Assembly: GCF_002776525.5 (NCBI RefSeq)
Contig: NC_045447.1
Coordinates: 24,425,002 to 24,489,001 of the forward strand
Length of the DNA: 64,000 nucleotides
From: Piliocolobus tephrosceles
Taxonomy: Eukaryota; Chordata; Mammalia; Primates; Cercopithecidae
Direction: 5' to 3'
Positions 1 to 41,068 of the stretch are shown here, piece by piece; the first letter of the stretch is position 1; each line of letters begins with the position of its first letter. Below the pieces are notes generated by a model. It was not told the DNA's origin. It searched no databases and saw only the letters and a program-made list of their open reading frames with translations. The translations under genes and the position numbers were made by a program.

Positions 1-19
1 GCCCTTAAAAATCATCCAG

Positions 20-322
20 GCCAGTTGTGGTGCCTCACATCTGTAATCCCAGCACTTTGGGAGGCCGAGGCGGGCGGATCACCTGAGGTCAGGAGTTCAA
101 GACCAGCTTGGTTAACATGGCAAAACCCCATCTCTACTAAAAATACAAAAAAAGTATCCAGGAGTAGTGGTGCACACCTGTAGTCCCAGCTACTTAGGAG
201 GCTGAGGCATGGGAATCACTTGAACCCAGGCAACAGAGTTTGCAGTAAGCCAAGATTGTGCCACTGCACTCCAGCCTGGGTGACGGTGCAAGACTCTGTC
301 TCAATTAAAAAGAAAAAAAAAA
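20..322 (+). mobile_element. Alu
   Basis: Full-length copy with A-rich tail, flanked by direct repeats AAAAATCATCC (7-17 and about 317-327). It lies below the last TMEM268 coding exon. Confidence 0.95.
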
Positions 323-1817
323 TCATCCAATCCACCCATTATATAGATGGGCAAACTGAGGACCGGGCAAAGAAAGCAACTTGCCAAAAATGACACAGCT
401 TGAAGTGGCAGATCAGGTCAGAACCCAGGTCCATAGCAATGTCATCATTCAAGTGAGTTTGGACAGCAATCTGCAAAAGCTGCTGTGGGGATGGCAAAGC
501 AATCAATCCACCGGATTTTTTTTTTTTTCCTTAGCGGTCCAGGTCATGCACAAAAAGTATAAGGTGTAGTCTCTGTCCTTAAGGAGTTTATAGTCTAGTT
601 AGAAAAACTGGCATATACACAGGAAAACAAAATCAATACCATAAAACATCAGAACAGGCAGCAGCTGTATCAAGAATTTAAAGGAGGCAGAGAGCAGCAG
701 GGTTGGCTGTGTGGGAAGGCTTCCTAAAGAAGGGCTTAAGAAAGCTGGACTTTGAAGCATGAATAGGAGTCCAACAAATGGAAAGGAATAGGTATGTCAG
801 TCCAGGAAAGAGCTTTAACTCATAAAGGGGTTTTGTGGGAGATGAAGCCAAAATCGCAGATAAAGCCTAGGTCTTGGGGGTTGGGGATCCTTCAGATGCC
901 AGGTCAGGGCATTTGGACTTGGGTCGATGAAACAATAGGTCTTCAAACTTGTTCAGGAGCAGATCACTTGGAAGCCTCTGAGCTCTTCACAGAATTCCAC
1001 AAGTGGCTGATCACACTTCATTCCAGGACAGTGTTTGTGTCGGGAAACATAACCATTGTTCTACATCTGTAACATAAAACCACAACCACAAGCGTGCATG
1101 CCTGTGAACAAAGTAAGTCCTCAAGTCAAACAGGATCAATCTTTCTCAAATATTCCTATCAACAGTTATCTGCCCTTGATCTCTTTCTTCTGTCTCTGTC
1201 TTCTGTAGCCTGTGTACTGATAGACAACATGTACACGTACCACTGCTTTTCACAAAATATGGGGGAGAAAAACATAAAAAATTGAGAGAATTCTGAAAAC
1301 ATTTTCTCTTTATATTGGAAAAAGGCAGTCTGATAATTTTAGGGGTTCAAGGCAATGCCACAGAGAGCAGTATCCTCTCTGAGCCTGTTTCCCCATCTGG
1401 CATGAAGGGGTTGGAAATGGAAACATCATCTGAGGCCAAGTTTTGGACACATAATTTGCCCTGTCTGGTCATCTTCATGTCTCCTGGGCTCTCTGGACAA
1501 TGAAAGCGATGGGGGTCCAGTCCTTCCATACATGTCCACAGTTCTAAGCAGCAGAAAGAGTAGCTTTGGTGGGACTAGCTCTGTAACCATCAGCTCCCGC
1601 AAAGGCCAGGGGGTCAGCATGAGATGTCAAACAGCATGAGATTTGTGTGCTGGGCCCTGGAGTGAGCACAACACCCCAGTGGCTGACATCACGGGCCCCT
1701 TTGGAGTGCCCCTAGATGCTTCTCTCCTCACCTGGGGCTCCCCATTGGCCATCTTGGGCTCCTGAAGCCTTCCCGACTGCTCAGTCTTGGAGGAACATGA
1801 GTACCTTCATCCCTAGG
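323..1817 (-). other. TMEM268: TMEM268 3' UTR / downstream flank
   Basis: Non-coding sequence follows the TGA on the minus strand. No canonical AATAAA is seen between 1817 and 323. A weak TATAAA lies at 1309-1314, so the polyadenylation site is undecided. The stretch also holds a MIR fragment (about 335-440, minus) and an L2-like fragment (about 575-830, plus). No other gene is seen. Confidence 0.5.
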
Positions 1818-30715
<28,898 letters not shown>

Positions 30716-31242
30716 GGCAGGGTGCCAGCTGTTTCTACTTCCCCTTCTCAGAGCTGTGGTTCATTCTGGAGCAGCCAGCTCAGCATCATATGCCTTCAAA
30801 AAACAGCACAAAAAAGAACTTCAGGCCTGGGACTGGGCAAGATGGGCTTCCTAGGGTCTCTCTCCAGGGCCAAAGTCACCAAAGGCCAGGGAGAGCCACC
30901 CAGAGTCTTTTTGCCAACTTTGGCCTTTCTGAAAATGCTGAGAAAAATTCCCAGGAGGAGAAGGAGGAGGAAGAGAAACTAAAACCCTCCAAGGCCCAAA
31001 CTGAGAACTTCCCTTCTGGTCTTGGGTCTCCTCCAGCTCAGGCACAGCCAAGGGTCCACAGGGTACTCAAGAGCTGACCAGGCCCCACTGCCAGGCAGCT
31101 GGGATTTCTGTTCCCTTATGAAGGATGCCCCAGGCAACCAAGCACAGGATAGTTATATTCATTACAGGGAGTCTTGTTTACACACAGGATTTCAAGTAGC
31201 TTCCCGTAAGACACTGCAAAATACAAATTTAAAAAAACAAAA
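30716..31242. other. TMEM268 intron 1 near the start exon; possible 5' UTR
   Basis: The lower part must hold some TMEM268 5' UTR. A minus-strand acceptor-like TGTTTTTTGAAG lies about 80 bases above the ATG. Small frames here have no support. Confidence 0.5.
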
Positions 31243-31881
31243 AATCAGGCACGGTGGCTCACACCTGTAATCGCAGCACTTTGGGAGGCCAAAGTGGGTG
31301 GATCACCTGAGGTCAGGAGTTTGAGACCAGCCTGGTGAAACCCCATCTCTAGCAAAAACACAAAAATCAGCTGGGTGTGGTGGCGCATGTTTGTAATCCC
31401 AGTTAGAAGGCTCAGGCAGCAGAACAGCTTGAACCCGGAAGGCAGAGGTTGCAGTGAGCCGAGATTGCACCACTCCACATCAGCCAGGGTGACAGAGAGA
31501 GACCCTGTCTCAAATCAAAAACAAAAACAAACAAACAAACAAAAATCAGATGGTAGGAAATATAAATGAGTAAGAAAAGTAGGCTGACCACAGTGGCTCA
31601 TGCCTGTAATCCTAGCACTTTGGGAGGCCGAGGAGGGTGAATCACCTGAGGTCACGAGTTTGAGACCAGCCTGGCCAACATGGAAAAACCCCATCTCTAC
31701 TAAAAAATACAAAAATTAGGCCAGGCATGGTGGTGGGTATCTGTAATCCCAGCTGCTTGGGAGGCTGAGGTAGGAGAATCACTTGAACCCGGGAGGCAGA
31801 GGTTGCAGTGAGCCGAGATCACATCACTGCACTCCAGCCTGGGCGACAGAGAGAGACTCCATCTCAAAAAAAAAAAAAAAA
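31243..31881 (+). mobile_element. Two Alus
   Basis: Copies at 31243-31545 ((AAAC)n tail) and 31583-31881 (A tail), same strand. Confidence 0.95.
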
Positions 31882-32564
31882 GCAGTGACACCTGTCAGGG
31901 GTGTTTCCTTGATGAGAAACTGAGTTTCCAGTGCCACTCCCTCCAGCGGCAACCTGCACATTTACCTCTGTTATGTGTCCCCCAGCAGGCCTGAAAATTA
32001 CCCCTCACCAAGGAAAATCAGGCCTAAGTCCCCTGGGATGACACACCAGCCCTGCTAACCACATTGGTGAAAAGTCTACTAGAATCGTCTTTTGCTGCCA
32101 TGGTTCTAGATGTTTGTGAAGATTTGAAGTGGCCAGTCAGCACACATCTTCATGATTCCAAGCTGGCCCAAGGGCTGATGGCCACTGATCAGGCCTCCCA
32201 GAGAGGGAACAGGGCTCTCATGCCCTCACCATCTTTCACTTCTCTCAATACTTTAAACAGCAGCAGCTACAGAATGTGTGTGACCCAGTGCAAAATGAAA
32301 ATGTGGGGCCTCTTCTTTAAAAATAATGAACAATTTAAAGATGGCAACAGCACAGTATTAAACCAAATGGGAGGGGCTTCCAAAGTGGGGGACCCTGTGT
32401 GAATGCACAGGTTGCATGCACCTGAAGCTGGCCCCAATTTTCAGCTCTGGAAGATCACTTAGGAGCCTCCACTCCCAACCAAGAATATGTAAAAGATGAG
32501 CCTTTAACAATTATCATATATCTGCCCTGCACCAGGCTCTAAGGCTGCAAAGCAGCAAACTATG
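31882..32564. other. Intronic DNA, no gene recognised
   Basis: Unique-looking. A frame at 32064-32402 has no family resemblance. Confidence 0.5.
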
Positions 32565-32960
32565 AAAACATTGAAGACTTTAGAGCCAGAAAACCTGGAC
32601 TTGAATTCCCACTCTGCCACATACATGCTCTTTGACATTAGCTGTCAAGGTACTTAACAACCTGCACCTTGCTGTTCTCATCTGTAAAATGGGGATAGAG
32701 AGGTCCACCTCATATAGCTGCTGTGGGGATGTAACAGAAGGAAATGCAAGTATAATATCCAGTACTCTGCTCACCAGACCAGCCCCTGTCCTCAACATGA
32801 TTTTCCTATTTTACAGGAGAAAAAACTGCAGGTCAAAGATGTAAAGTGACTTGCCCAAGGTTGGGAGGCCATGCTACCAGCGTGGAGCCGGGAGGTAAAC
32901 CCAAGCCATCTGGCTCCAGGGTCCAAGCCCATAATTTCCATGCCCTTGCCCCTCTGCACT
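32565..32960. mobile_element. MIR (+) then MIR (-)
   Basis: MIR plus (CTGTAAAATGGGGATAGAGA), then MIR minus (AGTGACTTGCCCAAGGTTGG). Confidence 0.75.
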
Positions 32961-33599
32961 AACTGTCTCTGAGAATGTTCATGAAATCACCATTACAAAA
33001 CAAAACAAAACAAAAAAGAGTGAGTCAAGGGAGACTGCATTTCCCAGGCAAGATCAAGCAACAAATGCAAGTCAGCCCTGAGATATTACACTGGGGCCTT
33101 CTCCTCACCTGGCCCACAGCAGAAGACTCTCCTAAATATGCTAAGCGTTTGTTACTCTCATCATGCCTTCCTTCCTTCCTGTTACCAACAAAAATAGCCA
33201 CAAGGATCTCTGCCCTGCACTTGATAATCACTGAAGCCCTTCCCTGCTTCATTTGATCATCTCTTAGGCCCCTGAGGCAGATATAATTCTGAGATTCATG
33301 TTCCAGACAAGACATACAGGGACATCGTAGCTAGGGGCCTACAGCCCAGAGAAGCTGACTAGAGCCTCAAAAAGGCCTGGGGGACCGAGGAGCCATGAGG
33401 GCCCATGCCCAGGCTGGAGCTGCACAAGTATCCTTCCAGACTGCGCGGAAGGTTCCATTCTTTGCAAAAATCCCACCATGAGGCATTGTCTTTCGGAAGA
33501 AATCACAGCACCCCAGTTGGCCCCAACAGCCTCTCACAAAGTACTAATCAGCAGGCTTTATTCCATTCACCTGGAGGCTGTTTCCTGTAATAGCTCAAA

Positions 33600-34180
33600 G
33601 TAACCAGCCCTGTCCTGCAGCTTCCCACCTGTGTAATCTTGAGCAAGTTACTTCTCTCTGCCTCAGTTTCTTTACATGTAAGTGGGGAAAACAACAGTAA
33701 CTTCAGGTGGTTGTGAGGTTTAAAGAGTTCACACATGTAAATCACTCAAAACAGCACTGGGCAAATAGGAATCACTGAAGAAATATAGCTGCCATCATTT
33801 TTACTCCACAGACATTTCCTAAGCACCTTCTCAGGCCAGGCCCTGTGCTTTCTTGACTACGAAACTGGAAATAAAAACTCAAGTTCCTACTCAACCCTCT
33901 CTGCTAGGGATCACCAAATGGTAGGAATGACAAACTCAGGGAAAGACAATTACAAAACAAACAATTGCAACAAGGCAGTGAGAGGGAGCACCTCGTTTGG
34001 GGTGGAGGAAGGGTTCTCCGGAAGGCTTCCTGGAGGAAGGAGGCTCCTGGGCTTGGCAAAGGTGGAGTTGAGAGCCAAGAGACGCCAGTGCCAAGCAGAA
34101 AGGGATATGAACCAGAGGCCAGGATGGGCCCATCAGGGCAGCCTGCGTGGTCACCTTGCAGCCCCTCATTCAACTAGGAA
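33600..34180 (+). mobile_element. MIR then L2
   Basis: MIR at about 33600-33790 (TGAGCAAGTTACTTCTCTC). L2 at about 33790-34180 (CCAGGCCCTGTGCTTTC and GGAAGGCTTCCTGGAGGA). Confidence 0.7.
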
Positions 34181-34679
34181 GCTGCAGAGGGTAGGAGGGG
34201 TGCTGGCAAGACCCCAAAGGCAGATGCCTATCATATGTCCTGAACTCCATTTCCCCATCCAGCTCAGCCCTGCACCAGCCCTAGGACAACACAGAGGGTC
34301 TAACAGATACCAGGGTGGAGGCAGAGCAGAGGGAGTGAGCACAGCCTTGAGGCTCCTGCAACTAAGCAGGAAACCAGAGCTTCTCTGAGTCTCCTTTGCT
34401 GATTCTGCATTTTAACCAGAATTTCCAGATATCCATCTTGCACAAGGTCAGCTCCCCTCTTTTTCAGCTCGTAGAGAGCATCTGCAAAGGAATATACTCT
34501 TAAGTCCTATTGCGCAAAGTCCTCCATCTCTGCAGACACCAAGCACCCAGCCTCCCCGGGAACTAGCACTGAGATTCATCAGTTTCCTAAGTCAGGTTTT
34601 GTTTTGTTTGTGAAAATCCCAACACGAGATCCTAAAAGGGTCTGTTATAGAAGTTTCCGGGCGAAAAAACCTTGAGACA

Positions 34680-34800
34680 CAATGAGTCCGAGCTCTCCAT
34701 TTTACAGATAAGAACGTTAAGACCCAGAAAATAAAGTGTACATCCAAGGTCAAGGAGCCGGTCCTGGACTGAGCCAGCATTGAAACCCAGGCTCCTTCAA
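34680..34800 (-). mobile_element. MIR
   Basis: CCATTTTACAGATAAGAACG and TGAAACCCAGGCTCC match the MIR minus strand. It abuts the CpG island. Confidence 0.65.
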
Positions 34801-34929
34801 GCCAGCCGGAGCTGTCACGCCATACACGGCCTTGGCCAACTTGGGCAGCTGTCTCGCCCCAGTCTCAGTCTCCGCCCTCTGGAACTGTCCAGGTCGGCTG
34901 AGGGAGGGGGGATCTCCTTCACCCCAGAA

Positions 34930-35560
34930 ATCAGTCCGGCCCTCCCCAACCGCGGGCTTCCAGGAGGCTTCTCAGAGCCGCTCCCACGGCCCGCACGCGG
35001 GGAAGGGGGCCCCAGGGCGTACGGAGGCCCCCCGGCAGGCTGCCCGCGGCGCCGACCCTAGGCCGTCGGGCCCGAACGCAGGCCAAGGCGGAGGCGCCCA
35101 GGCGGCCTCCCAGTCCCGGAGCCCCGCGGCACCAATCCCGGATCGCAGGACGCGGGCGCGCGCCCGGGCCCGCGCACACTCACCGCCCTCGCCGCCGCCG
35201 CCGCCGCCACCCCCGGACGCGGAAGGTCGGGGGCGCCGCGCCCCTAGTGCCGCAGCCTCTGGGCGCCGCAGCCTCTGGGCATCGCAGCCCCGCCCGCCTC
35301 CCGCGTCGCGCCGCGCCGCGCCGCACCGCCTTCCCGGGCCCGCCCCCAGCCCGGCCGGCCTCGCTCGGTCGCCCAACCCGGAGGAGCCGCCCGCCGGGCT
35401 CGCTTTGGGGCCAAGAGGGAATGCTGCTCCTGGGCCCGCGGCGGAGCGGAGCTGGAGGCCGCGTTTCATCAGCCGAGCGCCCCCCGGGACGCCGGAAGGA
35501 GTCTCCGCGCCTAGCCGACCACGTGCACGGCATCTTAGGGCACGGGTTCCCGCCGTCTCC
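34930..35560 (-). promoter_or_regulatory. TMEM268: CpG island, TMEM268 promoter
   Basis: A sharp GC- and CpG-rich block follows AT-richer, repeat-filled DNA. It contains several GC boxes (for example CCCCGCCC near 35286-35293), a CACGTG E-box at 35520-35525 and no TATA box. A 16-bp unit is tandemly duplicated at 35251-35282. It lies about 4.5 kb upstream of the TMEM268 start codon. Bidirectional activity cannot be judged. Confidence 0.8.
35184..35540 (-). other. TMEM268: Candidate TMEM268 non-coding exon 1
   Basis: Inside the CpG island a consensus donor, GCG|GTGAGTGTG, lies on the minus strand at 35184/35183. Exon sequence would extend toward the higher coordinates. The upper limit (transcription start) is a guess based on the end of the GC-rich block. 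Six GGC units (35191-35208) lie just before the donor. No ATG in frame with the gene is needed here, because translation starts in the next exon. Confidence 0.55.
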
Positions 35561-35669
35561 CCACTGTAAAGGAGCGGCTTACTCCGGAGGTCCAGCCTCC
35601 GTCACACACAGTCACGGCACCCGTGGATGAGGCAGTATTTGAGACCAGAAGTTTATTGGGGACTTGGGT

Positions 35670-35823
35670 TTGGTTTTTGTTTGGTTGATTTTGTCGTTGT
35701 TTTTAGAGTCGGAGGTCTCGCTGTGTTGCCCAGGCTGCTATCAAACTCCTGAACTCAAACAATCCTCTAGCCTGGGCTCCCAAAGTGTTGGGATTACAGG
35801 TGTGAGGCACCACACCTGGCCAA
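35670..35823 (-). mobile_element. Alu fragment
   Basis: Old single-arm copy just upstream of the TMEM268 island. Confidence 0.8.
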
Positions 35824-35859
35824 GGACTTATTTCTAATGGAAAATTGTGTGTGTGCTGT

Positions 35860-36040
35860 ATTATTAAGAGCGTTGGTTTGGAGTCAGACTATCTGGGCTA
35901 TGACCCGGGTCTCTGCACTTCTTGTATCATCTTTGGTAAATTATTTAACCTCTCTGTGCCTTCGTTTTCTGTAAAAAGCAGATAATTATAGCTACTTCAT
36001 GAGGTTGTGTGAAGATTTAATGAGATACTGTGTGTGAAAT
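35860..36040 (+). mobile_element. MIR
   Basis: GGAGTCAGACTATCTGGGC and ATTATTTAACCTCTCTGTGC. Confidence 0.8.
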
Positions 36041-36367
36041 GTTCACAACTCGTAACTGCTTGCTCGTGTTCCCAATTGCTATACTCACAAGGGCTCACTC
36101 CCACTGCCATCTTTCATAATTTCAAAGGGTCTACGGTTAAAAGTAAGTGCCCTTTCCCCTGAGGAAAGCACTAACCTCGTGCTTTCCTTGTATTTTTTCT
36201 TAGAGCACATATGTACCTGTGCGTGTGTGCGTTTACACAAAAGGCCTTTTCTATTCCTTTGGGCACTCTGCTTTTTCATACGACAAAGTACCTTGGCGCT
36301 CATCTGCCAGAACATGCCACACTGCCTCATTTCTTTTTAAGGGGCACATAAACGTCCCTATATTATA

Positions 36368-36758
36368 TTAGGTTGGTGCAAAAGTTACTGCGTTTTTCTG
36401 CCATTAAAAACATTGCAGGCTGGGCCCGGTGGCTCATGCCTGTAATCCCAGCACTTTGGGAGGCCGAGGCGAGAGGATCACCTGAGGTCGAGGGTTTGAG
36501 ACCAGCCTGATCAACATGGAGAAACCCCATCTCTACTAAAAATACAAAATTAACCGGGCGTGGTGGCGCATGCCTGTAATCCCAGCTACTCAGGAGTCTG
36601 AGGCAGGAGAATCGCTTGAACCCGGGAGGCGGAGGTTGCGGTGAGCCAATATTGCACCATTACACTCCAGCCTGGGCAACAAGAGCAAAACTCCATCTCA
36701 AAAAAAAAAAAAAAAAAAAAAAAAAGCAAAAACCGCAATTATTTTTGCACCAACCTGA
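36368..36758. mobile_element. MADE1 mariner MITE split by an Alu
   Basis: Left half 36368-36417 (TTAGGTTGGTGCAAAAGTTA). Right half about 36725-36758 (ACCGCAATTATTTTTGCACC, CAACCTGA). A complete Alu (36418-36724, plus) sits in the loop of the inverted repeat. Confidence 0.93.
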
Positions 36759-36889
36759 TAGAAAGGGTCTTTGTTTTCTTTGCCCTTCTTTCTTGGTGGA
36801 CATGGAGGTGATTTCCAGCCTTGCTGACAGGCCTTGCCCTGATGCACATAGCAGCATTGTTGGGTACATGCAAACACACCACAGCCAGC

Positions 36890-36935
<46 letters not shown>

Positions 36936-37019
36936 CTTTCTTTCTTTCCTTTCTTTCTCTCTCTCAGTCTCTCTCTTTCCTTCCTTCCTTGTTTCTTTTC
37001 TTTTTCTCTTTTTCTTTTT
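36890..37019. repeat. (CTTT)n polypyrimidine tract
   Basis: A 130-bp C/T tract that grades into the T tail of the minus-strand Alu at 37013-37328. Ser/Phe/Leu-rich frames here are artefacts. Confidence 0.9.
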
Positions 37020-37681
37020 CTGAGACAGGGTCATTCTCTGTTGCCCAGGCTGGAGTGCAGTGGCACAATCACAGCTCACTGCAGCCTCAGCCTCTCATCT
37101 CAGGCTCAAGGGATCTTCCCACCTCAGCCTCTCTGGTAGATGGGTCTACAAGTGTATGCCACCACGCCCGGCTAATTTGTTTGGTTTTTTTTGTTTTGTT
37201 TTTGTTTTGTAGGTACAGGGTCTTACTATGTCTCCCCAGCTAGCCTCAAACTCCTACACTCAAGTGAGGCTCCCACCTCAGCCTCCCAAGGTGCTGGGAT
37301 TACACGTGCAAGCCACCCTGCCTGGCCCATTTCTATAAGTAGATGTGCTGAGTCAGAATGTGCACGCGTTTTTGGTTTTTGTTGTTGTTGTTGTTTTTGA
37401 GACGGTGTCTTGCTCTGTCACCCAGGCTGGAGTGCAGTGGTGTGATCTTGGCTCTCTGCAGCCTCCACCTCCCGGGTTCAAGCAGTTCTCCCACCTCAGC
37501 CTCCCAAGTAGCTGGGATTACAGGGGTGAGCCACCACGCCTGGCTAATTTTTGCATTTTTAGTAGAAACAGGGTTTCACCATGTTGTCCAGGCTGGTCTC
37601 GAAATCCTGACCTCAGGTGATCTGTCTGCCTTGGCCTCCCAAAGTGCTGGGATTACAGGGGTAAGCCATCACACCTGGCCT
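37013..37681 (-). mobile_element. Two Alus
   Basis: Copies at 37013-37328 and 37378-37681. The second is bracketed by TGTGCACGCGTTTTT / TGTGCATGCATTTTT. Confidence 0.93.
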
Positions 37682-37884
37682 GTGCATGCATTTTTTTATT
37701 TCAACAGATATTACCAGATTGTTGGGAAACTCTCAGACCCCAGAACTTAGCTGGCTACATGCTCGGCCAGCCCTCAGAGACAGCATGCTTGGAGACAGGA
37801 GCAGGAATTGACAACCTGAGTGGTAGATACCACCCAGGCACCCTCATTCACCAGGTAAGGATCCAGGTAGTGGGCTACTAAAAA

Positions 37885-38500
37885 TGAAGTTCGTTCATTT
37901 ATTTATCAACAAATGGACATTCAGTACCTGCTAAGGGACAGGCATTGTACTGGGCAAGAGTGAACAATATACACCAGGTCCCTATTTAGTGTGCCGGATT
38001 TCCAAACAAAACAAAAACAGAAAACAATTTAGAGGCATGGGAGCAAGAGCATCAAGAGATATTGAAGCTTAACTCACTGATGATAGGATACTAAAAGGGA
38101 TCCTGCAACAGGAGTGTGGCCTGATCGCAATCTATCTAAACCCTACATCTCCAACAAGGTCTCCCTCTTCCATGAAGCCAGATGTGGTCCCTCTGCCCTT
38201 TCTGCTAGGCTTCCTTTACTCTTCATTCTCATTGCTGGTCACTCCAGCGTGAACTTAGATGCTGACACATCAATCTTCTATACTAGGGAGGTGCAAAAGA
38301 CAGGGGCCTTTGGAGCTGGCCCACCAGGCTCCTCCACTTACTGGCATGTGGCATTGGCAGGCAGCTCAGCTCACTCTCTTAAGTTTCAATACCCTCATTT
38401 ATGAAAGGCAGATAACAATATCTGCTAATCCAGGAGATTGCAAGGATTACTTGAAGTGATGAAGTGATTAGAAGAAAGTGCTCAGTAAAAGTACCGTGCA
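37885..38500 (+). mobile_element. L2 piece and MIR
   Basis: L2 plus near 37885-37980. MIR plus near 38290-38500 (CCACTTACTGGCATGTGGC). Confidence 0.6.
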
Positions 38501-38689
38501 TTCTTGGACAACAAGGTATCATGTGTTTGTATCTCTGAAATTTCACCAGTGTCCAGTCTTGGCATAGCAAGGGGGAGTGGGTGCTCCGTGTAGAATGGAG
38601 AAAGGGCAATAAAATCCAGTGAAAGTAGGGTGAAATCCAGTCAGGTCTTCTGGAAAGCACACTTCAGCAGTGACAAGGTCCTTGTGGTG

Positions 38690-39520
38690 GGCCCAAGCCT
38701 CTCCCCACCCACACCCTACCCTGGACTAATCTTTACTCTCTCCCAGCACGTACAAACCCTATGCTCCAAAAATACAGAGCGTCTCTCAGTTCCTCATATA
38801 ACCCTCTCCCCCTGTTCTCTCACTTCTAGTTCTCAGTGGTTGCCATTCTCTCCTATCTGGAAAGTTGTCTCCAAACCCCAACCCCATCGTGCCACCTGAC
38901 CAACCAACTCATTCTCGAGTTTCAGCTGAAAGGGCCCTTCTGGGAGCCCTGCCCTGTCCTGGGCCTGGACCAGTTCCCCCATTCTCGTAGTTCATTCTCA
39001 TAGTTACTCTTGTTTGTTTGTTTGTTTTTATTTTTTGAGACAGGATCTCACCCTGTCATCCAGGCTGGAGTACAGCAGCACAATCTCAGCTCACTGCAGC
39101 CCTGACCTCCCAGGCTCAAGCGATCCTCCCACCTCAGCCTCCCAGGTGTCTGGGACTACAGGCGTGCACCACCATTCCTGGCTAATTTTTTATTTTTAGT
39201 TAGAAACAGGGTTTTGCCATGTTGCCCAGGCTGGTCTTGAACTCTTGAGCTCAAGTAATACACCTGCCTCGGCCTTCCAAAGTGCTAGGATTACAGGCTT
39301 AAGCCACTGCGTCCAGCCCTACTCTTGCTTAACCTACACTCATCCCATACCCATCACATGGTATTATCATTGTTCAGTGTCCCCTTTCCCAAAAAGAGAG
39401 TAAGCCTTTTGGGCATAGGGCTGTTTCTACCCATGTTTGTCGCTATCCCCCTGCCCCTAACCCTGCCCTCAGTAATTGTTAAATGCATATGAAATAGTGA
39501 ATGAATAAATATATATGTAT
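38690..39520 (-). mobile_element. L2 split by Alu (-)
   Basis: L2 minus pieces about 38690-39000 and 39320-39520 flank an Alu (39011-39318) with GTTACTCTTG / CTACTCTTG ends. Confidence 0.75.
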
Positions 39521-39817
39521 GAAATCGTCAGGGCCTCAACTATAGATAAATCCAAATAACCACAAACCCCAGCCAAAGCCACCCTTACTCAGCAGTTGCT
39601 CCATCTGTCCTGTTGTGTCTGCAAGGGTTACAGACCCAGGGCTGAGGGCTAGCTGCCAACACTATTTGATAACTTGAATGAAGTAAGAGAATGAACTTCT
39701 TTCCAGCCTGGCAGAACCTTAGTGTTGCAGCAGATGGTACTGGGAGAATCTCAGAACTGCTGGATGAGTAAGTGAAAAGGCAGAGATCAAAAATTACATC
39801 TTGGTGTTTTTTCGTTT

Positions 39818-39846
39818 GGGTTTTTTTTTTTTTTTTTTTTTTTTTA
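39818..39846. repeat. Poly(T) tract
   Basis: Pure T run not followed by Alu sequence. It could be the tail of an unrecognised minus-strand retrocopy, but no gene was identified in the adjacent bases. Confidence 0.6.
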
Positions 39847-39949
39847 GAGCTCGTGTGCCAGTTATGGATTCACTGACTTCCTAAACTTTTCTTGGAGACA
39901 TACTACTTGGAACATCGCCATGGCCTGAACAAATTGAACCAAAGCATGC

Positions 39950-40165
39950 AGTAGTAATTCAGGCTGGGAACTCAGACAGACCTGGGTTCAAATCCAGACT
40001 TCACCACAAATTAGCTCTGTGACCTTGTAGCCTCCGTTTCCTAATCTGTAAAATAGAAATCATAATACATACCTCATAGAGATGGTAGGAAAATTAGATT
40101 ATGTATATAGAGTACCTTGAATGGCACCTGGTATAAAGTTGGTGTTAATAAATGTGACTTATTTT
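39950..40165 (+). mobile_element. MIR
   Basis: CCTGGGTTCAAATCCAGAC and TAATCTGTAAAATAG. Confidence 0.85.
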
Positions 40166-40741
40166 AGAAATTATTTCTGAAAGTGTGCCCCACAGAATAT
40201 TCCATTGCTAGTGGCTCCATTACACTGATTTCAGCTCCCGGAAGTCACATCGTCAAATGACAGACTCCACTATGGGAGAGGTAGATTAACTATACGTGAG
40301 AGCTTGGGACTAGATACATAGCTGTGCTTGGCAGGAGGTGTGCTGGAAGTCAGACAGATCACATGCTGTTTGTCAGGAAACCGGGCCTAAGTCAGTAGAA
40401 AAAAATCCTCTGAATTCCTATTAGGAAGGCCAGCAATTCCCCCAGGGCGGATAGGGGTCAGGGATCTCTTTCTACACTATGAACAGAAAGATAAGCGGGA
40501 GGGTCGGAAGAGTCAGAAGAGGGAGAACTCCGTCTCTGGCTGGGGAGAAAAGGGAAGGGCAGTTGAAGGCAATTGTGCTTTTTTAACTAGGCAACTAGAC
40601 TATCGGTCTTTTCATCTTTAAAAACCACCTAAGGTAATGGTAGACAACCCAGTCATGCTCTCTGAACAATCAGCCGTATTTCTTTCCTAAACTTATCATC
40701 AACAGCAGCATCTAGAATGCTGCCATCCTCCTTTGTAAGTT

Positions 40742-41068
40742 ATTTTCTTTTTCTTTTCTTTTTTGTTTTTTTTTTATTCAGGGTCTCAACTTTGTTACCC
40801 AGGCTGGAGCGCAGTGGCACAATCTCGGCTTACTGCAACCTCAGCATCCCGGGTTCAAGCAATCCTCCTGCTTCAGCCCCCGCAAGTAACTGAGACTATA
40901 GGCGGCACCACCACCACATCCAACTAATTTTTTTCTTTTGTATTTTTTGTAGAGACAGGGTTTCCCCATGTTGCCCAGTCTGGTATCGAACACCTGAGCT
41001 CAAACGACCCACCCATTTTGGCCTCCCAAAGTGCTAGGATTATAGGTGTGAGCCACTGCACCCAGCTA
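40742..41068 (-). mobile_element. Alu
   Basis: Bracketed by GTAAGTTATTTT / ATAAGTTATTTTC. Confidence 0.93.

Larger units (their letters stand above)
36250..37760 (-). mobile_element. L1-like fragments broken by later insertions
   Basis: Pieces at 36250-36367, 36759-36880, 37329-37360 and 37682-37730 read as antisense old L1-type sequence (CATTTCTTTTTAAGGGGC; GATATTACCAGATTGTTGG). MADE1 and three Alus separate them. The family is uncertain. Confidence 0.45.

Noticed and set aside
33918..34388. 156-codon plus-strand frame
   Set aside because: Overlaps L2-like repeat sequence and has competing frames on the minus strand.
34832..35569. 245-codon frame and overlapping frames in the CpG island
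   Set aside because: GC-rich DNA has few stops; several frames are open on both strands, so there is no coding signal. It is explained as promoter and 5' UTR.
39818..39960. Possible processed pseudogene next to a poly(T) run
   Set aside because: The adjacent bases gave no recognisable coding frame, no AATAAA on the minus strand and no target repeat.
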